The notes beneath the pieces are model-generated. The model did not search any database and was not told where the DNA came from. It worked only from the letters and a program-made list of their open reading frames with translations. Below, piece after piece: positions 13,461-20,987 of a DNA stretch of 24,272 nucleotides. Each line of letters starts with the position of its first letter. Within the stretch, counting starts at the first letter, position 1. The stretch is from a virus, in the IMG/VR virus record IMGVR_UViG_3300044731_001294, positions 1-24,272 of that record; one strand, written 5' to 3'. The position numbers were made by a program, and so were the translations under genes.

Positions 13461-14148
13461 CTAAACCCATTCAATTATTTCACGACCTAAAAAATCAAAT
13501 AATTTTTTATTTTCGTTATTGTATTTTTCTTTCATAAATTCAGTTTCTTCATTAGTAATGTTTCTAATGTAATTATTTTTTCTTATTGTGATATCAAAAT
13601 TTAAACTAGATAAATTTTCTAACCCTAAAAAATTAAACATTTTATTATAGAACAATAATGAGTCTTTTTTTATATCTTCATATATCCCAATAAATAAATT
13701 TTCTTTATTAAATTTAGTTAAGATATAATCAATTTGTTCAAAATAATAACCTCTTTGTAATGCCCAATAACCATTACTTTTAATTTCGTTTAATTTAACA
13801 TTTTCAATTTCTATAATCTGTTTTATACATATTCCATTCGGAAAATGCCCTTTTTATTGGGTTTCTTAATATAAAAATTAATTTTATTTCTGGGTTATAT
13901 TCGTATATCCTATCAATCGCAAATTGTAAATATGAATACGATGGTGTTTTTTCACCTATAATTTTTTTTTGGTTTTTACCTATAAATTTATTATGGTAAA
14001 TTTGATAGTTTTTATTAAATGTTGTAGAATCAAAAAAATGTATTTCATCTTTAAACATAAAAATATCTGGGTGTTGATTCATATGATATATCATAGAAGT
14101 TGTTCCTGCTTTTTGTGTACCAATGACAATAAAATCAATTTTTTTCAT
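13461..14148 (-). pseudogene. PAPS-dependent sulfotransferase gene with one frameshift
   Basis: The 5' part (14148-13804) encodes 114 residues with the 5'-phosphosulfate loop T-Q-K-A-G-T-T-S (11-18), I-G-E-K-T-P-S-Y and the 3'-phosphate motif R-N-P-I-K-R-A-F-S (95-103). It ends at a TGA (13804-13806). The frame one base on then continues without stop to 13461, encoding a typical C-terminal half: N-G-Y-W-A-L-Q-R-G-Y-Y...Y-E-D-I...F-N-F-L-G-L. Together they give about 230 residues, close to a small Sulfotransfer_1 protein. The shift lies near 13804-13835, where short A-runs occur, so it may be a true mutation or a sequencing or assembly indel. If intact, it would transfer sulfate from PAPS to a sugar, lipid or other host or phage molecule. 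The start at 14148 fits the family; 14157 is an alternative. Confidence 0.75.
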
Positions 14149-14190
14149 ATTTAACATTAATAAGTATTTTACAAAATAAAAAATAAAATA

Positions 14191-14198
14191 TATATTTA
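14191..14198 (+). promoter_or_regulatory. TATATTTA element upstream of the SlyD-like gene
   Basis: TATATTTA is one base from TAnnTTTG and lies 14 nt before the ATG at 14213. No -33 TTG is evident. Confidence 0.3.
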
Positions 14199-14212
14199 AT
14201 AAAAAAAACAAT

Positions 14213-14638
14213 ATGGCAAAAGTAAATTCAAACAGTACTGTGACTGTAAACTACACAGGTAAATTAGAAGATGGTTCAGTATTTGATTCTTCATTAAATG
14301 AAGGTAGGGAACCATTAAAAGCAACTTTAGGTCAAGGGCAATTAATTCCTGGTTTTGAAAATGGTTTAATTGATATGGAAGTTGGTGATAAAAGAACAAT
14401 CGAAATCCCACATACTGAAGCATATGGTGATGTAAATTCTGAGTTAATTGTTGTTGTACCTAAAACACAAGTCCCAGAAGGTGTACAGCCTGGTGCAAAA
14501 TTACAAACAATGGGTCCTATGGGTCCTCAAGTTGTTGAAGTTGTTGAAGTTAGGGAAGAAGATGTTGTTATTGATGCAAACCATCCATTGGCAGGTAAAA
14601 ATTTAATTTTTGAACTAGAGGTTTTGGAAGTTGAGTAA
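14213..14638 (+). CDS. FKBP-type peptidyl-prolyl isomerase, SlyD-like
   Basis: A 141-residue cytoplasmic protein with the SlyD domain order. The FKBP part starts V-T-V-N-Y-T-G-K-L-E-D-G-S-V-F-D-S-S (10-27), followed by L-G-Q-G-Q-L-I-P-G-F-E-N-G-L (39-52), M-E-V-G-D-K (55-60) and A-Y-G (70-72). The insert-in-flap chaperone domain follows (about 75-122), then the returning FKBP strand with H-P-L-A-G-K-N-L (124-131). There is no His-rich metal-binding tail. It would catalyse prolyl cis-trans isomerisation and hold unfolded chains. In a phage it may help fold virion proteins or a host partner. Stand-alone unit with its own terminator. Confidence 0.88.
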   Translation: MAKVNSNSTVTVNYTGKLEDGSVFDSSLNEGREPLKATLGQGQLIPGFENGLIDMEVGDKRTIEIPHTEAYGDVNSELIVVVPKTQVPEGVQPGAKLQTMGPMGPQVVEVVEVREEDVVIDANHPLAGKNLIFELEVLEVE

Positions 14639-14639
14639 A

Positions 14640-14668
14640 AAAAAAAGGACCTATTGGTCCTTTTTTAT
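14640..14668. terminator. Bidirectional intrinsic terminator
   Basis: GGACC (14647-14651) and GGTCC (14656-14660) flank a TATT loop, with A-run and T-run arms on each side. It serves the plus-strand SlyD-like gene and the minus-strand gene ending at 14669. Confidence 0.8.
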
Positions 14669-15757
14669 TTAAATATTATCCCATTTAAATCTTTCAAAAG
14701 TACTAATCCTTTTAAAATCTTTACAACTTATTGTAGTTCCATTAGATAGTTTTTTTGGTCTATCAAAGAACGCTTTATACGCTTCAATATTAGTATCGTA
14801 TCTACCGTCTTTATTTTTCTTTGACGCTGTTTGATATGATTTATAATATTTAATACATTCTTCTTTATGTTTTGTTTTTTCTTCTTGTACTTTAACATCT
14901 TTATCAGCAATTTCTTGGTCAATTTGTTCTAAACTTTTTAAGTTTTTAATATCAGTATCAACTTTTTGTATGTTTGTCTCGTTTGTCATTTCTTGACAAG
15001 TATCAAGTACTTTTTGTAATGTATCTCTTAAACCTTCAAAATCATCTAAGAGACCTGCAATTTTCATTTGTGTACCTTTTTTTTCAATTTTTTGTTTTAT
15101 TAAATTTAAACCATCTGAAATTTTTTGTATATTTTCTGGTTCACAAGCGTTTCCGGCATCAATTGATGTTATATCTTGTTTTGCCTTAGCTAACATATCT
15201 TTATCCTCTTTTGTTAACATCCAAAAACCTTCTATTTCTGTAATATATTTAATTGCTTCAGCTTTTAAAGGTTCAATTTTTTCTTTTACTTTAGTTTTGT
15301 CTAAATTAGATTGACCACTTGGTTGATTAGTAGATTGACCACTTGGTTGATTAGTAGATTGACCACTTGGTTGATTAGTAGATTGACCACTTGATTGATT
15401 TAAATTAGTTCCATATGGATATTTTGTCCAAATATAAGGTGAACCTTTATCATCACTATACGCTCTTTCATATTGACCATTATCGTTCATAACAACGGCA
15501 GTTCCATCAGGTATTAAAATGTAAGTAACACCATCTGCTGTTGTAACTTTATATCCAACTTCATATTGTGAATTATTTAATGGTGTAATATCTCCTTTTG
15601 GAAAATTTCTATATTTTTTAGCAACATCTTCAAAGTATTTTTTTAATTCTTCTTGGGTTTGTTCTAAAATTAAAGAAAAAGTTTTTCTAACTGAATGTTC
15701 GTGTAATTTAGAAATTCTTTGTCTTTCTTCATAACTTGTTTGAAATAAATTTTTCAT
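14669..15757 (-). CDS. Protein with shared N-terminal peptide, 8-residue repeats and coiled region
   Basis: A 362-residue protein. Residues 1-32 are a shared-peptide variant (Y-E-E-R-Q-R-I-S-K-L-H-E-H) ending in I-L-E at 30-32 followed by Q-T. A small beta-type domain follows (about 50-117), then four copies of an 8-residue S-G-Q-S-T-N-Q-P repeat (119-150). A long charged helical region (150-305) is likely coiled-coil. The Cys-containing C-terminus has F-D-R-P-K-K-L-S-N-G-T. The layout (signal, domain, repeat linker, helical rod) suits a structural or packaged protein. It starts 1 nt after the stop of the 467-residue protein, so the two are made together. Confidence 0.7.
   Translation of the reverse strand: MKNLFQTSYEERQRISKLHEHSVRKTFSLILEQTQEELKKYFEDVAKKYRNFPKGDITPLNNSQYEVGYKVTTADGVTYILIPDGTAVVMNDNGQYERAYSDDKGSPYIWTKYPYGTNLNQSSGQSTNQPSGQSTNQPSGQSTNQPSGQSNLDKTKVKEKIEPLKAEAIKYITEIEGFWMLTKEDKDMLAKAKQDITSIDAGNACEPENIQKISDGLNLIKQKIEKKGTQMKIAGLLDDFEGLRDTLQKVLDTCQEMTNETNIQKVDTDIKNLKSLEQIDQEIADKDVKVQEEKTKHKEECIKYYKSYQTASKKNKDGRYDTNIEAYKAFFDRPKKLSNGTTISCKDFKRISTFERFKWDNI
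15309..15403. repeat. 24-bp tandem repeat, about 4 copies, in frame
   Basis: The unit ATTGACCACTTGGTTGATTA plus GTAG recurs with starts of the TTGACC core at 15311, 15335, 15359 and 15383. The last copy is degenerate (ACTTGATTG). On the coding strand it encodes S-G-Q-S-T-N-Q-P. The near-identity of the copies at DNA level suggests recent slippage expansion. Confidence 0.9.
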
Positions 15758-15758
15758 A

Positions 15759-17162
15759 TTAGTCTTTTGGTTTTATTGGTTCTTTAGGTTTAATAAAAGG
15801 TGGTAAAAATTCTTCTTTGTCACCCTCTGGTAATTGCATACCCGGTAAATCTTTAATTGGTATCTCAATCTTTCTACCTGGATTTTTTGGGTCCGGTAAT
15901 GGTATTTTAATATCCGGTAAATTCTTAACAGATTTAAATATACAATTAAATAACTCAACAAAAATTTGTTGTGCGTTACTAATATCACCTTTAGTTAGTA
16001 ATGCTTGTAATACCGCATTTACAATATCCATAAGACACTGTTGAACTTGATTTCCTGGTAAAATGCTCATCATTGAACTTAAACAAGAAGTTGGTAATTT
16101 TATTTCAATTTGATAATTTTTAAGAATAGTAACAACACATTCTCTAATATCACCAATAGGTATTTTAACATCCGGTATTTTAATATTTGGATTATTTGGG
16201 CCACTTGGACCTTTTGGTTTTGGAATATTATCCTGTATAACTTCACCCCTTGTAATTTGATTTTGATTACAAACTATTTTGTATAATGTACCATTACCGG
16301 TTGGGTTTTCACACCACATTGTTCCATCAATAAAGTAAACACAAGGACCACTTTTATCATAAAAACATCCACATGTTTTAAAATCGTCTCTTTTTACTAT
16401 CTTGTTAGTAACTCTCCAAGAATGTTCTAAACAAGGAAATTTAGTCATCCAATCACCTTCTTTTATTGGTGTATTACCACCATCTTGACCTCCGCCGTCA
16501 CCTTCTTTTCCTTTACCAGTTTTTGGGTCCCACTTACCATCACAAATAGCATTTCTAAGGTTAATATTTGTAATACCTTTTGTTCTTGCTTCATCATAAC
16601 TACAAGGAGTTGTTCCCATACAGCCAGAATCAATCCATTTCTTTTGTACTTCTTTAAAATTTAACCCTAATTCGGCAACAACATTATATGGTGTTTTATT
16701 TTTACAATTTGCACCACCTGGTTTTTCACCGTCAGTTTGACCACCTTGTTTACAAGGTGTCTTATCACTACATTCATGTTCTTTTTTATAATTATGATCT
16801 TGGTCAGCATATGATTTTGCTTGACATTTTCCATTTAGACAAACACAATTATATGACCTTACCTGTCTAATTTCTTTAGTTATGGCATCAACTTCAACCA
16901 TAACCCTACCTTGTTCAGTTTCCTGACTCCAGTAATAGTCTCTACCTTTTCCGCCACCATTTGGTACGTGAACAGCATAACCATTAACAATATCATTTGC
17001 TGGTAAATCAACGTGATTTCCAGCCCATCTAACACATACCGGAAAAACTTGTGGATGGTCTTGCGCTTCCTTTATTAATGATGATTTTTGTTTTCTACTT
17101 GTGTGTAAATTTAATATTCGATTTTTTTCTTGTTCAGAAATAAGTATTCCTCTATAATTCAT
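15759..17162 (-). CDS. Large Cys-rich protein with the SEQEKNRILNLH N-terminal peptide
   Basis: A 467-residue protein. Residues 1-32 are a clear shared peptide (L-I-S-E-Q-E-K-N-R-I-L-N-L-H) ending L-I-K-E|A-Q. Residues about 40-110 form a domain with W-A-G-N-H-V-D-L-P, Y-Y-W-S-Q-E-T-E-Q and C-V-C-L-N-G-K-C. A Gly/Lys-rich Cys-containing middle has several C-x(3-8)-C spacings. A Pro-rich stretch (K-I-P-D-V-K-I-P-I-G-D) leads into a helical domain with paired Cys (about 338-415), and the end is Pro/Lys/Ile repeats. The many Cys could form disulfides once outside the cytoplasm. A TATATTTAT element is 15 nt before the ATG. No known family; the best guess is a virion or ejected protein. Confidence 0.7.
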   Translation of the reverse strand: MNYRGILISEQEKNRILNLHTSRKQKSSLIKEAQDHPQVFPVCVRWAGNHVDLPANDIVNGYAVHVPNGGGKGRDYYWSQETEQGRVMVEVDAITKEIRQVRSYNCVCLNGKCQAKSYADQDHNYKKEHECSDKTPCKQGGQTDGEKPGGANCKNKTPYNVVAELGLNFKEVQKKWIDSGCMGTTPCSYDEARTKGITNINLRNAICDGKWDPKTGKGKEGDGGGQDGGNTPIKEGDWMTKFPCLEHSWRVTNKIVKRDDFKTCGCFYDKSGPCVYFIDGTMWCENPTGNGTLYKIVCNQNQITRGEVIQDNIPKPKGPSGPNNPNIKIPDVKIPIGDIRECVVTILKNYQIEIKLPTSCLSSMMSILPGNQVQQCLMDIVNAVLQALLTKGDISNAQQIFVELFNCIFKSVKNLPDIKIPLPDPKNPGRKIEIPIKDLPGMQLPEGDKEEFLPPFIKPKEPIKPKD

Positions 17163-17223
17163 ATTAAGATTTTTAATATAAATATATCATAGATTGTAAA
17201 AAAAATTAAATTATTTCTTTTTT

Positions 17224-17766
17224 TTAGTTAAAATCTGGATTTCTTTGATCTCTACCTTTTGTTAGTCTTCTTTTAAATGTTTTATCGGCATTACGTAGTT
17301 TAAACGCATATTCTACCATACTGTTTCCAACATTTTCTGTCATAGATTCAAGTCTATCTAATAAATTTTCTTTTGATAGCAACTCCTCACCCATATTTAC
17401 CATCATCCTTATTTTTTCTTGGTATGACTCAAGTTTTCTGCGCATAATTTCTCCAGACTTAATAACATCTTTATCTGTAAAATCTTTAAATACAATTTTC
17501 ATAACATCATTAATTTCAGTAATTAAATCAACAGCCGCCATTAAATTTTCTCGTAAATCAATATATTCGATATTATCAGAATTTAACATAGTTTTTATCC
17601 CTTTAAACACCTGTACTAAATCATTCAACGTATCGACTAATAATCTCATTGATTTTCCACCATGTTGATTCATAACATAAAAGTCGTCATAACCAGCTGC
17701 TTCCTCGTTAATTCTTTCAATCAATTTTTTTAATTGAGATTCTGTTACTACTATTTTTCTTCCCAT
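17224..17766 (-). CDS. Helical protein with the VTESQLKKLIERINEE N-terminal peptide
   Basis: A 180-residue, almost entirely helical protein. MGRKIVVTESQLKKLIERIN followed by E-E is the shared peptide, with I-N-E at 19-21. The remainder has long amphipathic helices with Leu/Ile/Met heptads (about 40-155), probably coiled-coil, and a basic end (K-R-R-L-T-K-G-R-D-Q-R-N). It begins 3 nt before the end of the broken small frame at 17770-17883. No enzymatic motif. A head-internal or DNA-associated helical protein is plausible. Confidence 0.65.
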   Translation of the reverse strand: MGRKIVVTESQLKKLIERINEEAAGYDDFYVMNQHGGKSMRLLVDTLNDLVQVFKGIKTMLNSDNIEYIDLRENLMAAVDLITEINDVMKIVFKDFTDKDVIKSGEIMRRKLESYQEKIRMMVNMGEELLSKENLLDRLESMTENVGNSMVEYAFKLRNADKTFKRRLTKGRDQRNPDFN

Positions 17767-17769
17767 AAT

Positions 17770-17883
17770 TTATTTTTTTAATTCATCGGTATATTTTTGA
17801 ATTAACTCGGTATTCTTCTTAATTAATTTAAGTTTCTTTGATAAGTTTCTTCTATTTCTTGGTTTTGTTTCTTATTTTTTCAT
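17770..17883 (-). pseudogene. Small Lys-rich frame interrupted by a stop at codon 4
   Basis: An ATG (17881-17883) with TATTTAT 4 nt upstream is followed by AAA AAA TAA. The same frame then stays open for 33 more codons (ETKPRNRRNLSKKLKLIKKN and on) to a TAA at 17770. Without the early stop it would be a 37-residue, very basic peptide. It may be a decayed small gene or a single-base error. The element upstream is the main reason to note it. Confidence 0.3.
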
Positions 17884-17901
17884 ATTAATAAATACTACAA
17901 G

Positions 17902-18252
17902 TTATTGATTGTTATCTACACCATATAAAAATCCGGATAAGTAATCAATATCATCTTCATCATAATCATTACAACCCTCACTATCAATTAATTCAAGATA
18001 CTCGTCTTTAATGTATTGGGAAAAATTCCTTCTAACCCAACTATGTATTAAAGGTATATTAGTATTATTAGATTCAATTCCAAGCTCATCCGAATTATCT
18101 GATACTTGCCAAGAAACTTCAGTAAGAAATTCTGAAAATGTATAATCACATACATCAGTATCATTACGAATAACCTCAATACCATTATCAATTAAATCTT
18201 TTATTGCTTCTTTTCTTCTTAAAAATACAATATCATTAGTTTTATTTCCCAT
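17902..18252 (-). CDS. Small acidic hypothetical protein
   Basis: A 116-residue acidic protein: an N-terminal helix (K-E-A-I-K-D-L-I-D-N), W-Q-V-S and H-S-W-V-R-R-N-F motifs in the middle, and an Asp/Glu/Tyr-rich end (about 96-112). Cys at about 35 and 94. TATTTAT lies 5 nt before the ATG. Apparently monocistronic, or leading the unit that includes 17770-17224. No family recognised. Confidence 0.6.
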   Translation of the reverse strand: MGNKTNDIVFLRRKEAIKDLIDNGIEVIRNDTDVCDYTFSEFLTEVSWQVSDNSDELGIESNNTNIPLIHSWVRRNFSQYIKDEYLELIDSEGCNDYDEDDIDYLSGFLYGVDNNQ

Positions 18253-18297
18253 ATAAAATAAATATTAAAAATATTTTTTAGATTAGAAAAAAATACC

Positions 18298-18305
18298 TAT
18301 ATTTG
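18298..18305 (+). promoter_or_regulatory. TATATTTG -7 element for the secreted protein gene
   Basis: An exact TAnnTTTG match 19 nt before the ATG at 18325. The -33 region has only a T-run (about 18274-18279) rather than TTG. Consistent with host-type transcription. Confidence 0.5.
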
Positions 18306-18324
18306 TAGTATAAATTTAAAACCT

Positions 18325-18720
18325 ATGAAAAAATTAATTATTGCAACAGTATTATCTTTAATGACAAGTTTTGTTTATTCCCAAAATTGTATTTTTGGTG
18401 TTTACCTTAATAGTTATAAAAACACATCTAAAAAAATTTCATTTACTAAAAGAAAAAATCTTACTTTTTATATTAAAACCGATAGTTGTCATTGTTTTGG
18501 TAACAACTTTAGTTTTTTTGAAGGTAATGATTTAAAAAAATGGGGAAAATTAACAGAAACAAAAATAAATGATGGGACAATAAGTTTTTATTTGTTGGTT
18601 GATGATAAATTAAATTTTAAAATAATTGTTGAAGAATCAAAAATAACTTTAATTGAGAATAACAATGGTAGACAAAAAATTTTTGTTAGTAAAAAATTTA
18701 AAACAAAATGGTTAATCTAG
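18325..18720 (+). CDS. Small secreted protein, function unknown
   Basis: A 131-residue protein with a signal peptide (MKKLIIATVLSLMTSFVYSQ), cleaved before or after Gln as in many Flavobacteriia exported proteins. The mature part of about 110 residues is Lys-rich and beta-like, with S-C-H-C (about 57-60) and another Cys near the new N-terminus. No sorting domain, so probably periplasmic. It has its own host-type promoter element and a terminator, like the lipoprotein gene at 120. Confidence 0.65.
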   Translation: MKKLIIATVLSLMTSFVYSQNCIFGVYLNSYKNTSKKISFTKRKNLTFYIKTDSCHCFGNNFSFFEGNDLKKWGKLTETKINDGTISFYLLVDDKLNFKIIVEESKITLIENNNGRQKIFVSKKFKTKWLI

Positions 18721-18723
18721 TCA

Positions 18724-19275
18724 TTATTTAACCCCCGGATATTTTCGGGGTTTAATTTTATTGTCAGTTTTAACCAAACTTCTTTTTGGTATTTGTTCAC
18801 AATAAATCATAAGCCACTCAATGTCAGATTGATCTTGCTTTGTCTTATCTAGGTCTTTATAATAAATTGAATTTGTGTTAAATTTTTGACTACTTATAAT
18901 TTTATTTTTATCACAAAAATATATTACATCATTACTTGTTCTTTTATGATAGTTGTCATCCAAGTCTTGCGCAACTACGGTTTTTTCATTATTAATATCA
19001 TAACCATATTTTATAGTATCATAAAGTTGACCACTTGTTTTTCCGTCTGTATAATACAATTTTCTTTCCCAAGTTTCTTTAGGGTCTTCTTTTTTTAATG
19101 TTTTTACAATATAGTCTTCACCATATCTTTTTCTACGTAAAAATCTAGGTAAACCAGGTTTTGATTCAGCACTAGTCTCTAATTCAGTACTAGTCTCTAA
19201 TTCTGTGGTCTCTTTTAGTACTCTTTTAACAATACGAGTTAAGTCTGATTCGGTCAGTTTTATAATTTTTTTCAT
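18724..19275 (-). CDS. Protein with the LTESDLTRIVKRVLKE N-terminal peptide
   Basis: A 183-residue protein. MKKIIKLTESDLTRIVKRVL followed by K-E is a near-ideal shared peptide, ending L-K-E at 20-22. A T-E-L-E-T-S duplication follows as an acidic linker. The domain from about residue 42 (G-L-P-R-F-L-R-R-K-R-Y-G) has a basic start, then a Tyr/Asp/Lys-rich alpha/beta region with two Cys. No known family. The upstream region has AATATTTTAG close to the ATG instead of the exact TATTTAT. The neighbour at 19293-19493 begins with nearly the same 22 residues. Confidence 0.7.
   Translation of the reverse strand: MKKIIKLTESDLTRIVKRVLKETTELETSTELETSAESKPGLPRFLRRKRYGEDYIVKTLKKEDPKETWERKLYYTDGKTSGQLYDTIKYGYDINNEKTVVAQDLDDNYHKRTSNDVIYFCDKNKIISSQKFNTNSIYYKDLDKTKQDQSDIEWLMIYCEQIPKRSLVKTDNKIKPRKYPGVK
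18729..18755 (+). terminator. Terminator-like hairpin inside the convergent gene's 3' end
   Basis: AACCCC and GGGGTT pair around an interior GGA/TTC stem with one bulged C, followed by a T-rich TTTAATTTTATT tract. It follows the plus-strand stop at 18720 but also encodes the last residues of the minus-strand gene. Confidence 0.55.
19171..19206. repeat. 18-bp tandem duplication, in frame
   Basis: ACTAGTCTCTAATTCAGT (19171-19188) is repeated at 19189-19206 with one mismatch. It encodes two copies of T-E-L-E-T-S just after the predicted end of the shared N-terminal peptide. Confidence 0.85.
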
Positions 19276-19292
19276 AAACTAAAATATTACAT

Positions 19293-19493
19293 TTAAGAAT
19301 GTAAATTATATTCCATATTATCTCCGGGCATCTCTAATAAAAGAGAACCACCCTCAATTCTCCATGTACCTTTAGTACCATCTTTCAATCCACTTTTAAA
19401 TTCATCAACAGTAAATCTTTCTCGATCTTCATTAATTATTCTTTTAACAATTCTTGTTAAATCTCTTTCTGTTAATTTTATTGCTTTTCTCAT
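19293..19493 (-). CDS. Small protein with the LTERDLTRIVKRIINE N-terminal peptide
   Basis: A 66-residue protein. Residues 1-22 (MRKAIKLTERDLTRIVKRII plus N-E) differ little from the start of the gene downstream (18724-19275), ending I-N-E. The remaining 44 residues look like a small beta domain (F-T-V-D-E-F-K-S-G, G-T-W-R-I-E-G-G, L-L-L-E-M-P-G). The signal peptide is therefore a third of the protein. TATTTATAAATA sits 14 nt upstream of the ATG. It shows that the peptide is attached even to very small domains. Confidence 0.7.
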   Translation of the reverse strand: MRKAIKLTERDLTRIVKRIINEDRERFTVDEFKSGLKDGTKGTWRIEGGSLLLEMPGDNMEYNLHS

Positions 19494-19532
19494 AATATTT
19501 TTTATTTATAAATATTACAAAAAAATAAAAAA

Positions 19533-20279
19533 TTAGATATTACTAGAAAAATTAATTAGTTCCGTTAATTTTTCATCATTTGTAATTGCACCACAAAAAT
19601 CTATATTAGAAAGTCTAAATACAACATTACCGGTTTCAAGATTCGATGTATAATACAATTTAACTCGAACACTATTTTTAAATGAAAAATAAATCATAAC
19701 TGAATCACTACTTAATACGCTACAACCCTTAAATTTTTCAAATAATTTTTTAATCGCCAAGTTACGTTTATCTTCAGCAATAAGTTGATCATTATGGATA
19801 GCCCAAATTGAATTAATCTTTTCTGTTATTTTTTTTACAAGACCTTTACCTGTTTTATAGTAAATTGGGTTATCGTAATTAATTCTTAATGTTAATTTAA
19901 GACCTTCGTTTCTTTTACTACTCCAATACCCTCTACCATATATTATATGTTCCTCAACAGAAATATTAAATGGGCGTCTAGCATTTTCTGGTAACTTACC
20001 AACATAGGAAATAACACATTCATTATATTCTTCTGTTACATCACCAAGTGTAATATATTTTCCATTGGTGTGTCTATACTTAACTTCTCTGGAATAAGTT
20101 CTTTTATTTTTTGTGAGTTGGAAATCATTTGAAACTTTTGAAATTTCAGCAAAAAAGTTATCGTAATGATTTTCAATGTTTTTTTGTTGAGAGATAAAAC
20201 TGTTTACGTGTTTAACAACGTTTTGTTTTTCTTGTATTGCTATCTCTCTAATTGATTTTTCTTGTTTTGCCTGCATCAT
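19533..20279 (-). CDS. Hypothetical protein
   Basis: A 248-residue protein that starts at ATGATG (20279 or 20276). The N-terminal 55 residues are helical and Gln/Lys-rich, probably coiled-coil. They are followed by a mixed alpha/beta region with Y-G-R-G-Y-W-S-S-K-R-N-E-G-L-K-L-T-L-R (about 113-131), V-R-V-K-L-Y-Y-T-S and a C-terminal F-C-G-A-I-T-N. There is no signal peptide and no shared N-terminal peptide, unlike its neighbours, so it may be expressed at another time. No family recognised. Confidence 0.6.
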   Translation of the reverse strand: MMQAKQEKSIREIAIQEKQNVVKHVNSFISQQKNIENHYDNFFAEISKVSNDFQLTKNKRTYSREVKYRHTNGKYITLGDVTEEYNECVISYVGKLPENARRPFNISVEEHIIYGRGYWSSKRNEGLKLTLRINYDNPIYYKTGKGLVKKITEKINSIWAIHNDQLIAEDKRNLAIKKLFEKFKGCSVLSSDSVMIYFSFKNSVRVKLYYTSNLETGNVVFRLSNIDFCGAITNDEKLTELINFSSNI

Positions 20280-20333
20280 TATCTTTATTTGATTACAAAG
20301 ATAATAAAATTATTTTAATTTTTAAAAAAATAA

Positions 20334-20984
20334 TTACAAACCGATTGATTTTTTTCTTTCCCAGGCCTTATATAATCTGTCCTTATATCTCTTTTCAAGA
20401 ATTGGTTTTAATTCCCAATACATATCCATAATTTTATTTCTACTTTTTTCGACATAAACCACACCATAATCCGGATCCTCTTCAGTTTCAATCTCATCTC
20501 CTTTTCTAGCTATAATAAACTCGTGAAGAAGATCCCCAATAACATAACTGGAAAACTCTTCAAACTTGTTTACCGGTGGTGTTGATAAAATATAATGTGT
20601 TAATTCTCTATCAAGAAATTCAAAATCATCCTGTGTTAATCTTCGTTTAAGAGAATTGGATAACTTTTCGTACTGGGATTCTGTTAATTGTTTTTTATGT
20701 TTATTATAAAAATCAACTAATTCTTGATAAAAATGGTAATTAACAAATACTTTAATTTGATTTCTAAAAGTAACATAATCAAAATCAACATCTTTTTCTT
20801 CTAATCTTCCAGCAATTATATCACCAACAAACATAGCCACCGCGTGAATAAAACCATCTTTATTTAATGTTTTAGCGGTACGTATAAAAAGGTCCTCATA
20901 TTCATTAAATATATCTTCAATCTCACCGATTCTTCGGTAAATATGTTGTAATTTTTTTTGATTTTCTGTTATTATTATTTTCAT
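20334..20984 (-). CDS. Two-module protein with N-terminal and internal TESQ motifs
   Basis: A 216-residue protein. Module 1 (1-98) starts MKIIITENQKKLQHIY and contains N-K-D-G-F-I-H-A-V-A (41-50). Module 2 (99-216) starts with an internal T-E-S-Q-Y-E-K-L (101-108). It then matches the first module of the next protein upstream (20988-21887): R-R-L-T-Q-D-D-F-E-F-L-D against R-R-M-T-D-K-D-F-Q-L-L-D, L-L-H-E-F-I against S-L-H-E-F-I, and L-E-K-R-Y-K-D-R-L-Y against L-N-E-K-Y-H-D-D-L-Y. It appears to be a fusion of two originally separate shared-peptide proteins. It starts 3 nt after the preceding stop, so co-transcribed. Function unknown. Confidence 0.7.
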   Translation of the reverse strand: MKIIITENQKKLQHIYRRIGEIEDIFNEYEDLFIRTAKTLNKDGFIHAVAMFVGDIIAGRLEEKDVDFDYVTFRNQIKVFVNYHFYQELVDFYNKHKKQLTESQYEKLSNSLKRRLTQDDFEFLDRELTHYILSTPPVNKFEEFSSYVIGDLLHEFIIARKGDEIETEEDPDYGVVYVEKSRNKIMDMYWELKPILEKRYKDRLYKAWERKKSIGL

Positions 20985-20987
20985 TAT

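Noticed and set aside
13445-13474. Longer start for the lysozyme-like protein
   Set aside because: The added codons cover the TATATTTAT element, and the shared peptide starts at the inner ATG.
13800-13840. Programmed ribosomal frameshift in the sulfotransferase gene
   Set aside because: No canonical slippery heptamer with a downstream structure is visible, and such regulation is not known for this family. An indel is simpler.
14728-15189. Extra open frames on both strands within the repeat-containing gene
   Set aside because: They are alternate-frame readings of AT-rich coding DNA with no start signals or recognisable domains.
15309-15403. Short direct repeats considered as a CRISPR array
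   Set aside because: There are no spacers; the units are contiguous and in frame within a coding region.
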